Of a stretch of DNA of 64,000 bases, positions 1 to 12,400 are shown piece by piece. Origin of the DNA: Telmatactis stephensoni (Eukaryota > Cnidaria > Anthozoa > Actiniaria > Isophelliidae); NCBI GenBank assembly GCA_029948255.1, contig JALIZF010001717.1, positions 62,001-126,000 on the forward strand, read 5' to 3'. Made by a program: the position numbers and the translations under genes. The notes below the pieces were generated by a model, which had not been told where the DNA came from, made no database searches, and worked only from the letters and a program-made list of their open reading frames with translations. Position 1 is the stretch's first letter; every line of letters begins with the position of its first letter.

Positions 1-2651
1 GTAAATGCAAGAGTTCCCAATAAATACCATCATTTCTTAATATTTTTGCCCCCTGACCTCGCTTGCGCGCTCAAAATCGTTAAGAGTTTTGGGAAACTCC
101 GGGAAGGTGAATACAAAACTGGATTTTAATGTCTTTAATCCCATGGGTCTTTCTTGAAAGGAGGCTAACCCTGCATAAACTAACTGCGCCTTTTGTCGAG
201 AAGTACAGCGGTTTCGAGCGACTATGGAAACTGGACTATTAAGATTCTATAATTCCATTCGTTATGCATGTGTAGTGATTTTTTCTTGTCCTTCTCCTTC
301 TCTATTTTTGTCTTATAGAGTGGTTTTATTTAGCCAGTGGAAAAAAAGTGAATGTGCATGTATATTGAAGGACCTTCCACACGTGCAAAAATATTCTATG
401 AAAAAATGACCAAATTCATGGTGAATTACCAATAACTTTGATATCATATTCATATCTAAATTTCGAAATAAAGTTCGATCTGTGCAAAGATCTTTGTGAT
501 ATTTTCAATCAAGTGGCTTTTTCCCCTAAGACAGAATATTCCATTCAAGATCGACTCACGTGTTTTCGTTCGCCTTCAATGAGATTGTGCTATATGGCAC
601 TTAAGAGACTATCAAGAAAAAGTATGTGATATTCTATATTTTTATTAGTTATTATGTGTTACTTTTTTGGCTAAACTAGAGCAAATAAAAGCCCTATCTT
701 CTTCGTGTCTTGGCACGATTTAATTTAACCCGTGAAACAAGGTCAGTGTACATAAGATGTAGTGGTCAGGAAGATATAAAAGAAAACAATGAAAATAGAG
801 TGATTGCAAAAAAACCGTGAAACAAAAATTGAACTGTTAGTGTGTAATAGTCTAATAGTCACAAAAGAATACTAGAGTGATTTTCATTTGACCGTGAATG
901 AAAAATGACTATTTTAAAATGACACGCACGTCAGGAAGATGTGAAGCCCTCAATATGGTTGGATTGATTATAGTATGACGCATATAGTTTTCAGCGCCGT
1001 GTATCCAGACAAATGTCTTAGCATGGCTATTTGTAATACTAAGTAATAGTCCGTTCTGTTAGCGAAAAAATCGTGACAAATAGCGTACAAGCACCAAATT
1101 TCGTACAGATGATCCTTGTGGTGTATGAAACAATTTAAGAAGGGGTGCCACGAAATTCGAGTATTAGAATGAGTTTTTTGAGCATGGCAATTTCTCGTTA
1201 TTCTTGCGTTACATTATGCAAATTTGACTGAAATTTAAAGGCCGAAAATTTAAGGATATTTTTGCTTTTATTGTGGATATGTCTCCATGGATAATGAGAT
1301 AAATATCTGTTAAGCGAAGAAAGCATATACAAATGCATTAAACGCCCCCAGGTTTCGACTTTCAAAGTAAACTAATTGTCAGTCACGAAGGACCGTGACT
1401 CAAAATATTTGCATGATTTTGGCAAGAAAATGTCACGCTGACTTCGTTGTCGCTGCATTAGCCAGTCTTAAGTGGTTAATTTAAGAATGTCACATCGACC
1501 TAGTGAAAACGATGCTTTGCCATAATGCTTCCTGTGGCTTCACAAAGTCATTCTGAGCTTTTTAACAAAATCGTTCAAGTAGTTTTCACGAAAACCGAAA
1601 GAGCGCGGTACATTTGGGGATAAAGCGACGAACAAAATTCGTTCTCGATTTTGTCAGAGATAATGCTCAAAGTAGCAAAATTTAAGCCCAATAAGATGAT
1701 TTTTACGAATTTAGAATATAATTTTAGTTAGTCTTTTTAAACAATATTAAGCATCTTGGTTGGATTCGAGAGTAAAACAATATTTTACAGTTCACTCCGC
1801 CTCACAAATGTATGCCTCAGTACTGCGCTCTTTCACTTTTTCGCGGTGAAAATTGCTTGAAAGATTTTGTAAAAAAAAGCTCAGAATGAAACCGCAGAAA
1901 GCATTACGGCGAATCATCGTTTTCACTGGTTTAATGTAACAATCTTAAAGTACCTTTAAAAGTTGGCTAATGAAGTGGCAACGAAGTTTAGCGTGATATT
2001 TTCATGCCGAAATCATGCATTTGAGTCACGGCCCTCCGTGACAAGTTGTTCACTTTGAAAGCTGGAAACCTGAGGGCATTAAAGGCATTTTTAAATGCTT
2101 ATTTTGTTTAATAGATATTTATCTCATTATACACTAAGAAATATCCACAAAAAAGGGAAAAAATGCTAAAACTTCATCGTTTAAAGTTTTCTAATTTGCA
2201 TAATGTAACACAAGAATAACGCGACAAATTATCGTATTTAAAAAACACTTTCTGATACTCGAATTTCATGGCACCCCTTTTGAAATTCTTTCGTATACCT
2301 AAAGGAACATCTGTACCACGTTTGGTGCTTGTACGCGATTTGTCACGATCACACCCTTTTTTGCCCTCAACAGAACGGACTATAAAGAAGAAGGGAAAAG
2401 AAATATTAAAACGCGCACCATACCATACGTCATTTTTGAAGCCAAACGGTACAATTTTGAGGGCTAGTAATATTATGAATTCTAGCTCAAGCCATCTCAA
2501 ACTTTAGAATCGTGTATTTCAAACACGTTTTATGACCACGCAAAAACAAAATTCGCTTCATATGTACATTAAATGCTATAGGGATATCAAATTAACAAAT
2601 AACATTTTTACCCTCTAACGAATATATATAATGGTTTTGTTTTTATTCAAG
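1..2651 (+). other. Intron 1 of receptor A (5' part outside window)
   Basis: No coding exon was seen. Bases 1 to about 1040 align with 33155 to about 34385 in unit 2, and 2386-2651 aligns with 34390-34649. The middle is a foldback transposon missing from unit 2. By analogy with receptor B, the signal-peptide exon should lie roughly 0.7 kb left of base 1. Confidence 0.75.
1047..2382. mobile_element. Foldback (long-TIR) DNA transposon, Harbinger-like TSD
   Basis: Ends are TAGTCCGTTCTGTT and AACAGAACGGACTA. Inverted arms of roughly 550 bp (about 1047-1620 and 1810-2382) flank a short spacer, with many mismatches. TAA lies on both sides (1044-1046, 2383-2385). Unit 2 has the uninterrupted flanks at about 34385. 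A TWA-type 3 bp duplication suggests the PIF/Harbinger group. No transposase is present, so it is non-autonomous. Confidence 0.8.
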
Positions 2652-3462
2652 GTTGTCAAGATACCTGTGTCCCTATTGGTGTCGCAAACAAGAATGTCAT
2701 ACCAGATAGCAGTTTTACAGCAACTTCTATAATTCATAAGGCCTATGTTGCTTATGGTGCACGCCTGAATACTCCAGGTACATGGCAACCCAAAGGAAAT
2801 GGCAATCCCGATGACTATCTACAGATAGACCTGGGTACAGCGGTTGATATTTGTGCAATAGCTACGCAGGGTAATGCTGTCAATCCTGGTGCAAAAGAAT
2901 GGACAACACAATACAAGATATCCACATCTATTGATAACATTACATGGACTGTTTACCCACGTGACTCTTCACCTAAGGTATATCACTGCTACATTTATTA
3001 CATTTCAAAATGCAATCTCACCGACATATAGTTCCAGAAAAAAATAGGTTCATAAAATACAATTATCAAATGCGCTCTTTAATTATTTAGTTAATTAAAA
3101 TGTTTTGTAAAAGATGAATGTTCTCATTTTTGGTTTTGTTTCATAGCAACAAACAAGTCAAATGTAATGAAGTCAAAAATCAAAAGACAAAAACCAAAAC
3201 TCGTGCCTGTTTTCACTCTTTTTAAATTGTGTTGACAAGTTATTGAATCGATTTTTCGTAGTTAACGTTTGCTTGTAGATCTACAAGTTTTCAGTGCTTG
3301 TCTTTTTTTGTAAACAGCTATTCCCTGGTAACACAGATATAAATACTGTTGTCAAGAATGTTCTTGATATCCCTGTCCAGGCAAAACTGATTAGATTTAT
3401 ACCTACAAGGTGGCACTATTACAAAGCTCTACGAGTAGAAGTGTATGAAGTTGTTGTGAAAG
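2652..3462 (+). CDS. Receptor A exons 2-3: F5/8 type C (discoidin) domain
   Basis: Exons 2652-2977 and 3318-3462. The translation opens with a Cys-rich GCQDTCVPIG, then has the discoidin signatures SSFTATS, GARLNT, DYLQIDLG, ICAIATQG, YKISTS and ITWTVYP, and ends with LIRFIPTRW and ALRVEVY. These cover the start, core and final strands of an F5/8C domain of normal length (about 150 residues). Such domains bind glycans, lipids or proteins outside the cell. The donor after exon 2 (AAG|GTATAT) is weak. The intron between is 340 bp. Exon 3 ends in phase 1. Confidence 0.9.
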
Positions 3463-6400
3463 GTGAGTTATTCAGTACTCTTATTTTAACATTAACTATC
3501 CTCAATTGTCATTGAATTGTCATTGTTTAATTAGCATTATTTTCTGCTATTTAGTAATTTGTATTTCACGGATATATTGTTTGCACTCTATTATATCATC
3601 ATCATCATCATTATTATTACAGTCATCGTTAATGTGAAACTATGTATCTTGGAAACGTTAAATCAATTGCTTCTTGTTTAGCATCCAGTAGTGTTATAAA
3701 AGAGTTATCCAACCAAACTCTGCTAGCATCAACCAACAGTCAGGTAGACTTGGTATGCAAGGTACAAGATGGATCGATACAGAATATTGAATGGTATTCT
3801 GGTAGTACTGATGTAACAAGCCTATCTAGTGGTATGACACGTGGAGCTGACTTTGTAAAATCTGTATTAAAAGTTAACTACACGAATGCTGATGATATAT
3901 ACAGCAATTATCAGTAAGTACAAGATGGTTAGGGATTTTATTAGAATTATGCAAAGTGTACATGTCGCCTCATGATAAGTCAGTATTGCTGAGTTGCGTG
4001 TGTCACGGCAGTCATCTTGGATGGACTTTAACAAACGATTTCGCATCAGACCTTGTTCATTCATTTAACATGGCTACCGCATCGTTATTATGCATTCTCT
4101 TTTTAAACCATTCTCAAGGGAATGACTGGAATGGGTGAAATCATGCAATTCAAAGGATCTAGTATAGAGGAGGGAAGCAATTTGCGGATTAATTTTCAGT
4201 CTACAAACTATTATAAATAGCTGATATTGAAATTGCACTCCAATGACTGACCAAAGACTTCATGCAAGTCAAGGCCGCTTTCTGGCAAGTTGCTTCGAAT
4301 CGCCTCAAATTGCAACGTATGTCGTATGTTTAGAGTTACAGTCACTGGTGTGTAAGTGCAATATCAGCTGTTCATTTAACAAATAGATCAGGCGCAGCTA
4401 CGGCTCGTGCTTTCTATAACTTTTTTCGTGTTTTACAGCTTCAGGAGTGTTTCATCAGAGTACAGAACATAGCTACGCCTGATCTATTTGCTTTATATAA
4501 TAGAATTTTACGAGCAAAGAAAGCAAAACTGAGGATAAAAATTTAGGAAAACAGAGCGCGTGTCTTTCGACATTGAATCGACAAAATTTCACAGGATACT
4601 ATCATATCGTCAAAATTATGCAAAAAATAGTTTTTCTATAGTGTTTTATTCTACGTAATTCATTAAGTTACCTCATTTATTTTGAACCGGTGATTAGATT
4701 TCCCAAAAATCTATCTTGCCTGACATGATCCAAACTGAGGTTTACATCCAGAATCTTGAAAGTTGGCGAGGCGTACTTATCGGTACAAAAATGGATTCTG
4801 ATAAGTAAAGAAACTTCTTGTCGTCGTCTTCAACAAGCATGTTGACTTCAAATTGTTGTTTTCAGAAATCGTAGAAATATTGAATGAGTCTCAGACTCAG
4901 ATTTAAGTACATTCTTGCTTTTACAACGTTGAGTGAAGACTGTAGCTCCTCGACAAACATCCAACTAATACTCGATCGAAAAAGCTCACAAATTATATTT
5001 TATAGCTCCAAAAGTTTTGGTTCCAGTTTATAGAAGACGTCAGCTTTGCCTTGAAACCCACAACCTGAAGGTCATTTACATTTGCTGTCTTTTTTTCCGT
5101 GTTATTTGCGTAATCAACTTAAAGCAAAGAGGTTTGCTTTTCTTTCATAGCATTACCTTTTCCCGCCGTTTGGGTGTACAAACGCGCGCGTCCGCTAATA
5201 GAAAATGGCGGGAATTTTCACTTGTTTGGACTTGGTCGCAGGGATTGTGCAATAAAGGAATAAATTTTCTTGTGTTTACTGAAGAAATTTTTGCTTATTT
5301 TGAGAATGAAATAGGCTTGAAGGACTCAAAACAAAGATTGTGAGTAAAAGATTTTGATTTTGTGACGTCACTTCTATTATCTGAACTCTGATAAAGTATG
5401 GCTAATTGACCAATCAGATCGCGCGCTCGTAAAATTGTATCATATAAAACCTGATAATTTGCTTTGTTTCGATACTTTATGTTTATCTGTTTTCAGTTGT
5501 TTGAAAAGTTCATCATCTGTGACATGCAGAAAAACTTTCATATGCAGAGCCAGGAAACCAGGTTCATGTGCTTCTAAGGTTGCTGAAGTTAAAGTAATAC
5601 TCGGTAATGCTCGTCATTGTTTCGAAATATCTATAAACGTTATAGCTATTGATTGCAACAATTTCTAGTTGTATCCTTTTTGACTATCTTTGACTGTTAC
5701 TCATCGATCATTACCAAAGTGCAAGGATTGATTTGATCCGTCATATATTGGTTGTTACAGTGGTCAAATATTACTATTAATCCCTTTACCATGGAACCTC
5801 CATTCAGGTAACCGCACTTTTTTGTCAGACAAAGTGTCCCCTTATACGATTTCAAAGTATTGTGAAACATCCCTCGAGAAGAGGTTAAAATAACAGTTTC
5901 GAAACTTTGAAAAGTTGTCACATAAGTGGAAGTGTTTTCCACCTTCGGGAATGTGAAAAAGTGTTCCCTTAATGAAGGTGTTCCCTTTGAATACGTTGTG
6001 AGATCATGGAAAAATGCGTTTTCACAAGTGTCTTCTTGATATAAATCTATGTTTTTCTCATATGATGGCAATCCCCTGGTTGCAGACTACCCTTCAGCTC
6101 TATCATGGTATCTTGGTGACATATCAGTTAACTCAGTCAAAGTTACATGGACACAACCTGCTCCTAAGTCATCCCAGGGTGTAATCACATCATATGTTAT
6201 ACAATATAATACCAGTTCTGGGATAATACCAGTCAACAAATCACCTCCTGCTAACAGTTTTACCATATATGGTTTAACAACATGTACATACTATAATGTG
6301 AAGATCAAGGCGATCAGTAAACTTGGCGATGGACCATGGAGTTCAAAGACTTTTAGGACACAATCTGAATGTAAGTTTTATCAAGGAATGTTTTACTATC

Positions 6401-9400
6401 ATCTCCACATTTGCTGAATTCTTTTCCATTAGAATCACAGACACATTTGAAAGAGCGTAAATGTATCCATGTAACGCTATTTTGTTGATATAAGTGAGGG
6501 TTATGGGCCTGAAGCGCGAGGGGTATGTGATATATACCCGAGAGCGCAGCTCTACCGAGATTAATACGCATATAGCCACGAGCTAAAAGCCGATAAAACA
6601 CTTACTTTTTACACTGAGAAGGTTTTCAGGGGGGAGGGGGACTAAACCAAGGTAAACCCTCACTTTAACTAACTGCCATGTGACTAGGAATATATCAGGA
6701 TATTTAATATACAATTTTACCATATACTTACTTCGATATCAACACAATATAGCGCGCAAATATGGAGGGCATCGGCCATTGATATCATTCACATGTGATG
6801 ATATCAAAAACAACCAATCAGAGCGCAGGATTTCGATATCATCACATGTGATAATATCAGGTTGATTTTCCCGCCATTCAAGCTAAGTAAGCTACTACGT
6901 ACTCGTTGTAACAACATAGCAGAACAAGGAGACAACTCTCGTTTTTCAACTGTAGAATCTATTGACGAATTTATAGAGGGCCAGGAAAATGCTAATACAA
7001 GAAGAAAAACAAGAAGTGATATGTTGGTGTTGGAAGAATTTCTGAAAACCGTGAAATAAGCTAAGAGAAGTAGAAAACATACCAGCAACAGAGCTAAACG
7101 CTTACTTGAGCGAGTTCATTCTCAGCGTAAGAAAGAAACTCAAAATAATGACGAATACGAGCCCTGCACTCTTAAATCCTTCGTCTCAAGCTTCGAACGC
7201 TATTTGAAAAGTAAAGGTTACGGCTGGAGTATCCTTAATGATGCCGAATTTGAGCGTACAAGAAAAGCACTGCAGTCAAAACAACGAGATCTCAAAAAAC
7301 AAGGGAAAGGCAACAAACCACATGCCTCAACGGCTTTGACTCAAAACCAAATCAAATTCTTGTATGAAAAACACCTTCTGGGACTCTGGCTTCGCCCGAA
7401 AGTCTACTGAATACTATTTGGTTAAATAATACTTTGCACTTTGGCCTTCGAGGCTGCAAAGAATTAACACCGACTTATGTGCTGGGGAGACGTAAAGCTT
7501 CGACAAAACGAAAGTGGGGACGAGTATCTCGAATTTAACGAACGTCAAACAAAGACTCGGACCAGTGATAATTTAAGAGACATTAGGAAAATCACTCCTA
7601 AAATGTTTGCTGTTCCAGGCTGCGAGAAATGTCCTGTTACTGCCTATAAGTTTTACGCAAAGAAAAGACCAGTTGACATGAATGGAGACGACGCGCCTTT
7701 CTATTTAGCAACCAACACTTGTTCAGATTATTCTAGTGGAAAACCTTGGTTCAAGAACAGAGGAGGAGCGCACACCTTCCCAAGATACATTGCGCCTTTG
7801 AAACGTGGATTTGTACAAAATTTATGCTGGAAACGGAGCTAATTTTTGGTCGTTGTATTGAGATGCAGAAATGAATTCCTTTACGAATGAGAAGAAGTGG
7901 TAAAAGAGCTTTCAAACTATTACAAATTTAGCTAATTTTGACATTTCTAAAGGTTTGTAATTTAGATTTGAACTTGAAGTACATTGGGGCCTGAAGAAAA
8001 TACCCAATATTCAAACATCGCTTTCTTTAAAACGAATCAATATAAACTGGTTCTGATTATAGTGTCTTCTAGAGCGATCCTTCCCCTTTTTTGTGGTCTC
8101 AAAGTGACCCTTAGTGACCCAGGATTTCAATTCGAAATTTTAGAATTTATGCGGGATGTTTTGACGTCAAACACAAGCAGCGTGTAGCCGTTGCTGATAA
8201 ACCACTGGCTCAGTGTCTGGGTTTAAAATCGCGTCAATATGCATCATAGTAAAATAACACTTTGCTCTTTGGATTGTGAGAGTAATTCAGGCATCATATG
8301 AAAGGCGTAATGGTAAAATACGACATGTTCTTAGAGCATAACGACTATAACGCTCGGGAAATAAACCAATTTCAGTCCGTGACCTTTGGCGTTATCCGAT
8401 CCTTGCTTCGGTGTTATTTATATTCTCACTCTAAAGTTTCATTGAAGTTTGTTCTTGAATTAATGGCTAGCAATCCAAAATTAATTAAAGATTTAGTGTT
8501 ACAAGTTTAACTTTATTTTACATGTTGTATCACATATTTCGAGAATTAACTGCTCACGAACTTGGACCATGCAGTTCAATCACAGGATTCAACATAAAGC
8601 GTCGCTTCATCCAGCGTATTAATCTTAACAATTATTTTTATGACAAAGAATTGATACTTCAAGCTACACCATGAGTGGGTTTCGTTTTTCACAAGCAATA
8701 GACGATAAATTCCAAAGAACTAGCTTTCCTATACATCGCTATCAATGCTCTCGCTTCGGCGGTGACTTCAACACAATGATGAATGTGCGAAAAAATTGAT
8801 AATATACTTCATTTTGCAATGCATCTCGGGAAGGTGTGCGTTCCTCCTCTGGTTCAAGAAAGCCCCTGTTGGTCAAAACAAACTGAACGCACTTATGAAA
8901 ACCATGGCAGAAAAAGCCTCCCATGGTCCAAATATTACAAATCACAGCGGACGAAAAACTATGATGCAAGCGCTTACAAACAACAACATTCCGCCGACAG
9001 ATATCATTCAGCTTTCTGGGCACAAAAACCTACAAAGCGTTACAAACTACTCTGTAGTCTCTGAAAGCCAACAATTTCAAATGTCCAACACGCTTAGTCG
9101 TCATACAACTGGAGAATCTAATTCAAAAAACCTAGCCTGCCTAGCGGCCCTAAAAGGGAGGGGGAGGGGCTTAGGAAGAGAGGGGAAAAGGGGAGGGGGA
9201 GGGGGACTGGGAAGAAGAAGGGAGGGGGACTGGGGAGGAGGAGGAGAGGAAGGGCCTGCAGACAACCCCCAGGTTTTTTTGAAATTTCCGTTCGTATACG
9301 AACGAAAAATCCTGATTGGTCGAGATATAAGATACGTCAAACTTGATATAAACCAGTCGTGAAGGAGACAACTCAACGGCGGAGGATTTTGATCAAAAAC

Positions 9401-12400
9401 TTGAACTAGTTCTAAGTTCTTTTAAAGAAAAAGGTATTAATTAAGGTATTGTTCTAAAGAAATTAATAAGATATTATTAATAAGAAAGGTTTGATGGCAA
9501 TTCGAAAGAAGATGGATCTAAATCATCGATGTTTAGGTTTGCATCTAAACTTGAATATTCCTCGTTTGGATTCGTAAACAGGGACTTGCGACTCGCGGTT
9601 CGATAATGTGGTGAATTCACTCTTAAAGCCTTTTGTGCAGAGCTAGGACTTTTTCCGATCGGTGTTAGAAGAAGATTGGTGAACTTTCCGCTTCGTGGTT
9701 TTCCTCTCGGGAGTTTTTGCCGTTGCCTTCTTTGCTTTTCGAGATCAGTAAAATATCGTGGAACTGGAAGTAGTTATTGGTCTTTCGTAAGCAGGTACTA
9801 CATACTAGCTGGGACAATTCAGGATGATTTTCTAATACAAATCCAACGACGAGGAGACGATCTGCGAGAACACAATTAAAACCTTCTCTGTGGCATATTT
9901 TGAAGAGATTCGCAAAACTCTTGAACGACATACATCATTGTTGGTATTTTCTTGCTTTCTGCCTCTATAATTTTTACTTAAATTTTCCTTTAGTGTTTGA
10001 CATGTTTTCACATGTGAAATGTTTTGGTTTTATGACAGTTCGCGGTTGTTAGTATTTACATTGTACGTTGACCTTGAAATGACCTCGCAATTTGATTGGA
10101 TGGTTTTGACAAGTGTTACTTGAGGTTCGCAAGAAACCTGCATAATTAATTAGGGGGCGTTCCGAATAAACCTGGGTGATGTTTGCAGGCCCTTCCTTCG
10201 TTCCTCTCCCCCTCCCCTTTTCCCCTCTCTTCCTAAGCCCCTCCCCCTCCCTTCCCCCTCCCTTCCCCCTCCCTTTTAGGGCCGCTACGCAGGCTAAAAA
10301 AACCAAGAAATGCTGACTGAAAGTCAAGAAAGTTTAGCGGCGAACAACAAACATGGCCAGCAAACATTGGCACTTTTTCAAGGAGCTGTGATTCATGGTG
10401 GACAGATATCGATATCTGTCAACAGTCTAAACCAATCGCCTACCATTCAAACCACAGGAAGAAAAGAAGAAAATCAAGAAGGAAAAAGAAAATACACACG
10501 ACTAAAAGTACTGTCGGATTCAGAGGATTCGCTAGATTAGATTAGAGCATGTCCTGTTGACAAGCGACCACAAGCTCGCTTTGATAATTCATTTTCATCG
10601 ATCTTCGCAATTTTTGATATTATCACTTTTAATATTATCATTTTTAAAATTGATCAGTTGTGCTTTTGCCTTTTGTTTTTAAAATAATTTAGCTCATTTG
10701 TAGCATGTAATTGTGATATTTTAGCAAAACTTCAGTCCAAAACGGCCCGGAGTTGACATTTCTATTTCGTTCTATGGTGCACTATTTGTTGTATGTTTTC
10801 ACTCTTTTTCCTTAAAATCTCAGTAATTATATGATAAAAAGAAAATTACACGGCGGCTTGAAGATATGGAGTTTATCTTCTCGTGAAAAGAAATATTTCA
10901 CTCGTTCGCTGCGCTCACTCGTGAAATATTTCTTTCCACTCGAAGATAAACTCCATATCTTCGCGCCACCGTGTAATATCCTCTATATATGAAATATTAG
11001 AGATATAAACACGCTTTGATTGGCTAGCCAGAATGTTTATATATAGAGGACAGATCAGACAAGATTCACGTTGAAACGTTGAAAAATATTTTATGAAAGC
11101 CATGTATAATGATCGCTTATGCAAGTTCCTGTATGCAGTGATATAAACACTTTTGAGGAAGTAGAGCACTCAGCAAGCAAACGCTCTTATGTACGCCTTG
11201 TGCCTCTTACCCTGATTTTCTTGTGCCCTTCATCTTCCACAGTATTTATATCGGACAGAAAACATATGCGCGCGTTTTATGTCGCTTAATTATCAACAAT
11301 TAAACCATTTAGACATCCCAGGAGGGAAGATTCGTAAACTTTGTAATATTTTTCTTACTGTACCACAATGCACTGTTGTTGGTTGCGGTAGTGTTGGTGG
11401 TGGTGGAGAGGTGGTACTTTTTATCTTAAACTCTCCTCTGTTACTTGGTTTTCAGTACCCAAGAAAATCCCTTCAGGCCATGTTCAAGCCAGTGCAGTAA
11501 CATCAACCAGTATACGTGTTTCCTGGAAGGTACGTGGTTGTTGTAAAGCCCTGTCTACACGAACAAATTTTCTATGACACATTTTTGTTGAGAATCTCTT
11601 TGCTTCTGCAGATGAGAACAGTTGGACAAATGCATTTTTATATAAAATTTTGCAGTGTAGTCAGGGTGAATCCATTTGTCATAGAAAGATACGGTGTCAG
11701 TGTTAATTTCAACTGTACACTGACTTCTTAAGGCGACTGACTACGTTGGCAAAAAGTATTAAAAGATCCTTGTTTTGAAACTTTTCTTATGTAAAATACA
11801 ATGTTCAAAACAACAACAACAACAACAACAACAAACTTGGGTGTCCCGATGTCGTTTTCGAGATAATCAGCTTTGAATGCATGCCTTTTTACGAGTTTTT
11901 AGAACAAAGATGGCACTACTGGAAGTCGTCATTCAAAAATTCAAAAATCACAAGATAATCGTTCTACCAGGACTATAATTACACAAATATTAGCCAGAAA
12001 AAATAATCTACATAATGGTATAAGTATTTTTGATGTAATATCAATGAAATACCTTCGAAATCAGTTCTTGACTTTTGTATCGTGCCTCCTATTCAAAATT
12101 CATAATCTGTCCCGGGTTTCCCCTGGGATTCAAAACCTACATTAAACATGATTACAAAAAAACAAACAAACAAACAAACGAACGAACAAAAAAACACTAC
12201 ATGGACGTCTCTTGCAAAAATGAAGAGTTTTTAACCGTCAAAGGTACCGGTGTTGAAACAGCAAAAACAGTGTTGCATTGTTTGCCAAAATAATGCAATG
12301 CGGTCTTGATTTTCGAACGCTTTGCCGCTTCAACGTAGTCATTCACCTTAAACAAGTCAAATATCTGAAACGACACCCAAAACCGAGTACCCACCCAAGT

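Larger units (their letters stand above)
6728..10546 (+). pseudogene. Crypton-type tyrosine recombinase relic, interrupted by two transposons
   Basis: Coding fragments lie at about 6862-7757, 8861-9132 and 10305-10540. The C-terminal core retains NHSGRKTMMQ (HxxR box) and LSGHKNLQSVTNY (second histidine and the tyrosine nucleophile), the signature of tyrosine recombinases of the Crypton/DUF3504 type. Upstream pieces (EPCTLKSFVSSFERYL, ALTQNQIKFLYEKHLLG, and GCEKCPVTAYKFY) fit the N-terminal half. Frameshifts or stops near 7058, 7135 and 7385 break the frame. The region starting TTCGATATCAACACA is shared with the relic at 37009. It sits in an intron of receptor A and is absent from the corresponding place in unit 2. 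Confidence 0.75.

Noticed and set aside
9101..9376. Proline/serine-rich minus-strand frames
   Set aside because: Products of the CT-rich transposon arm; low complexity.
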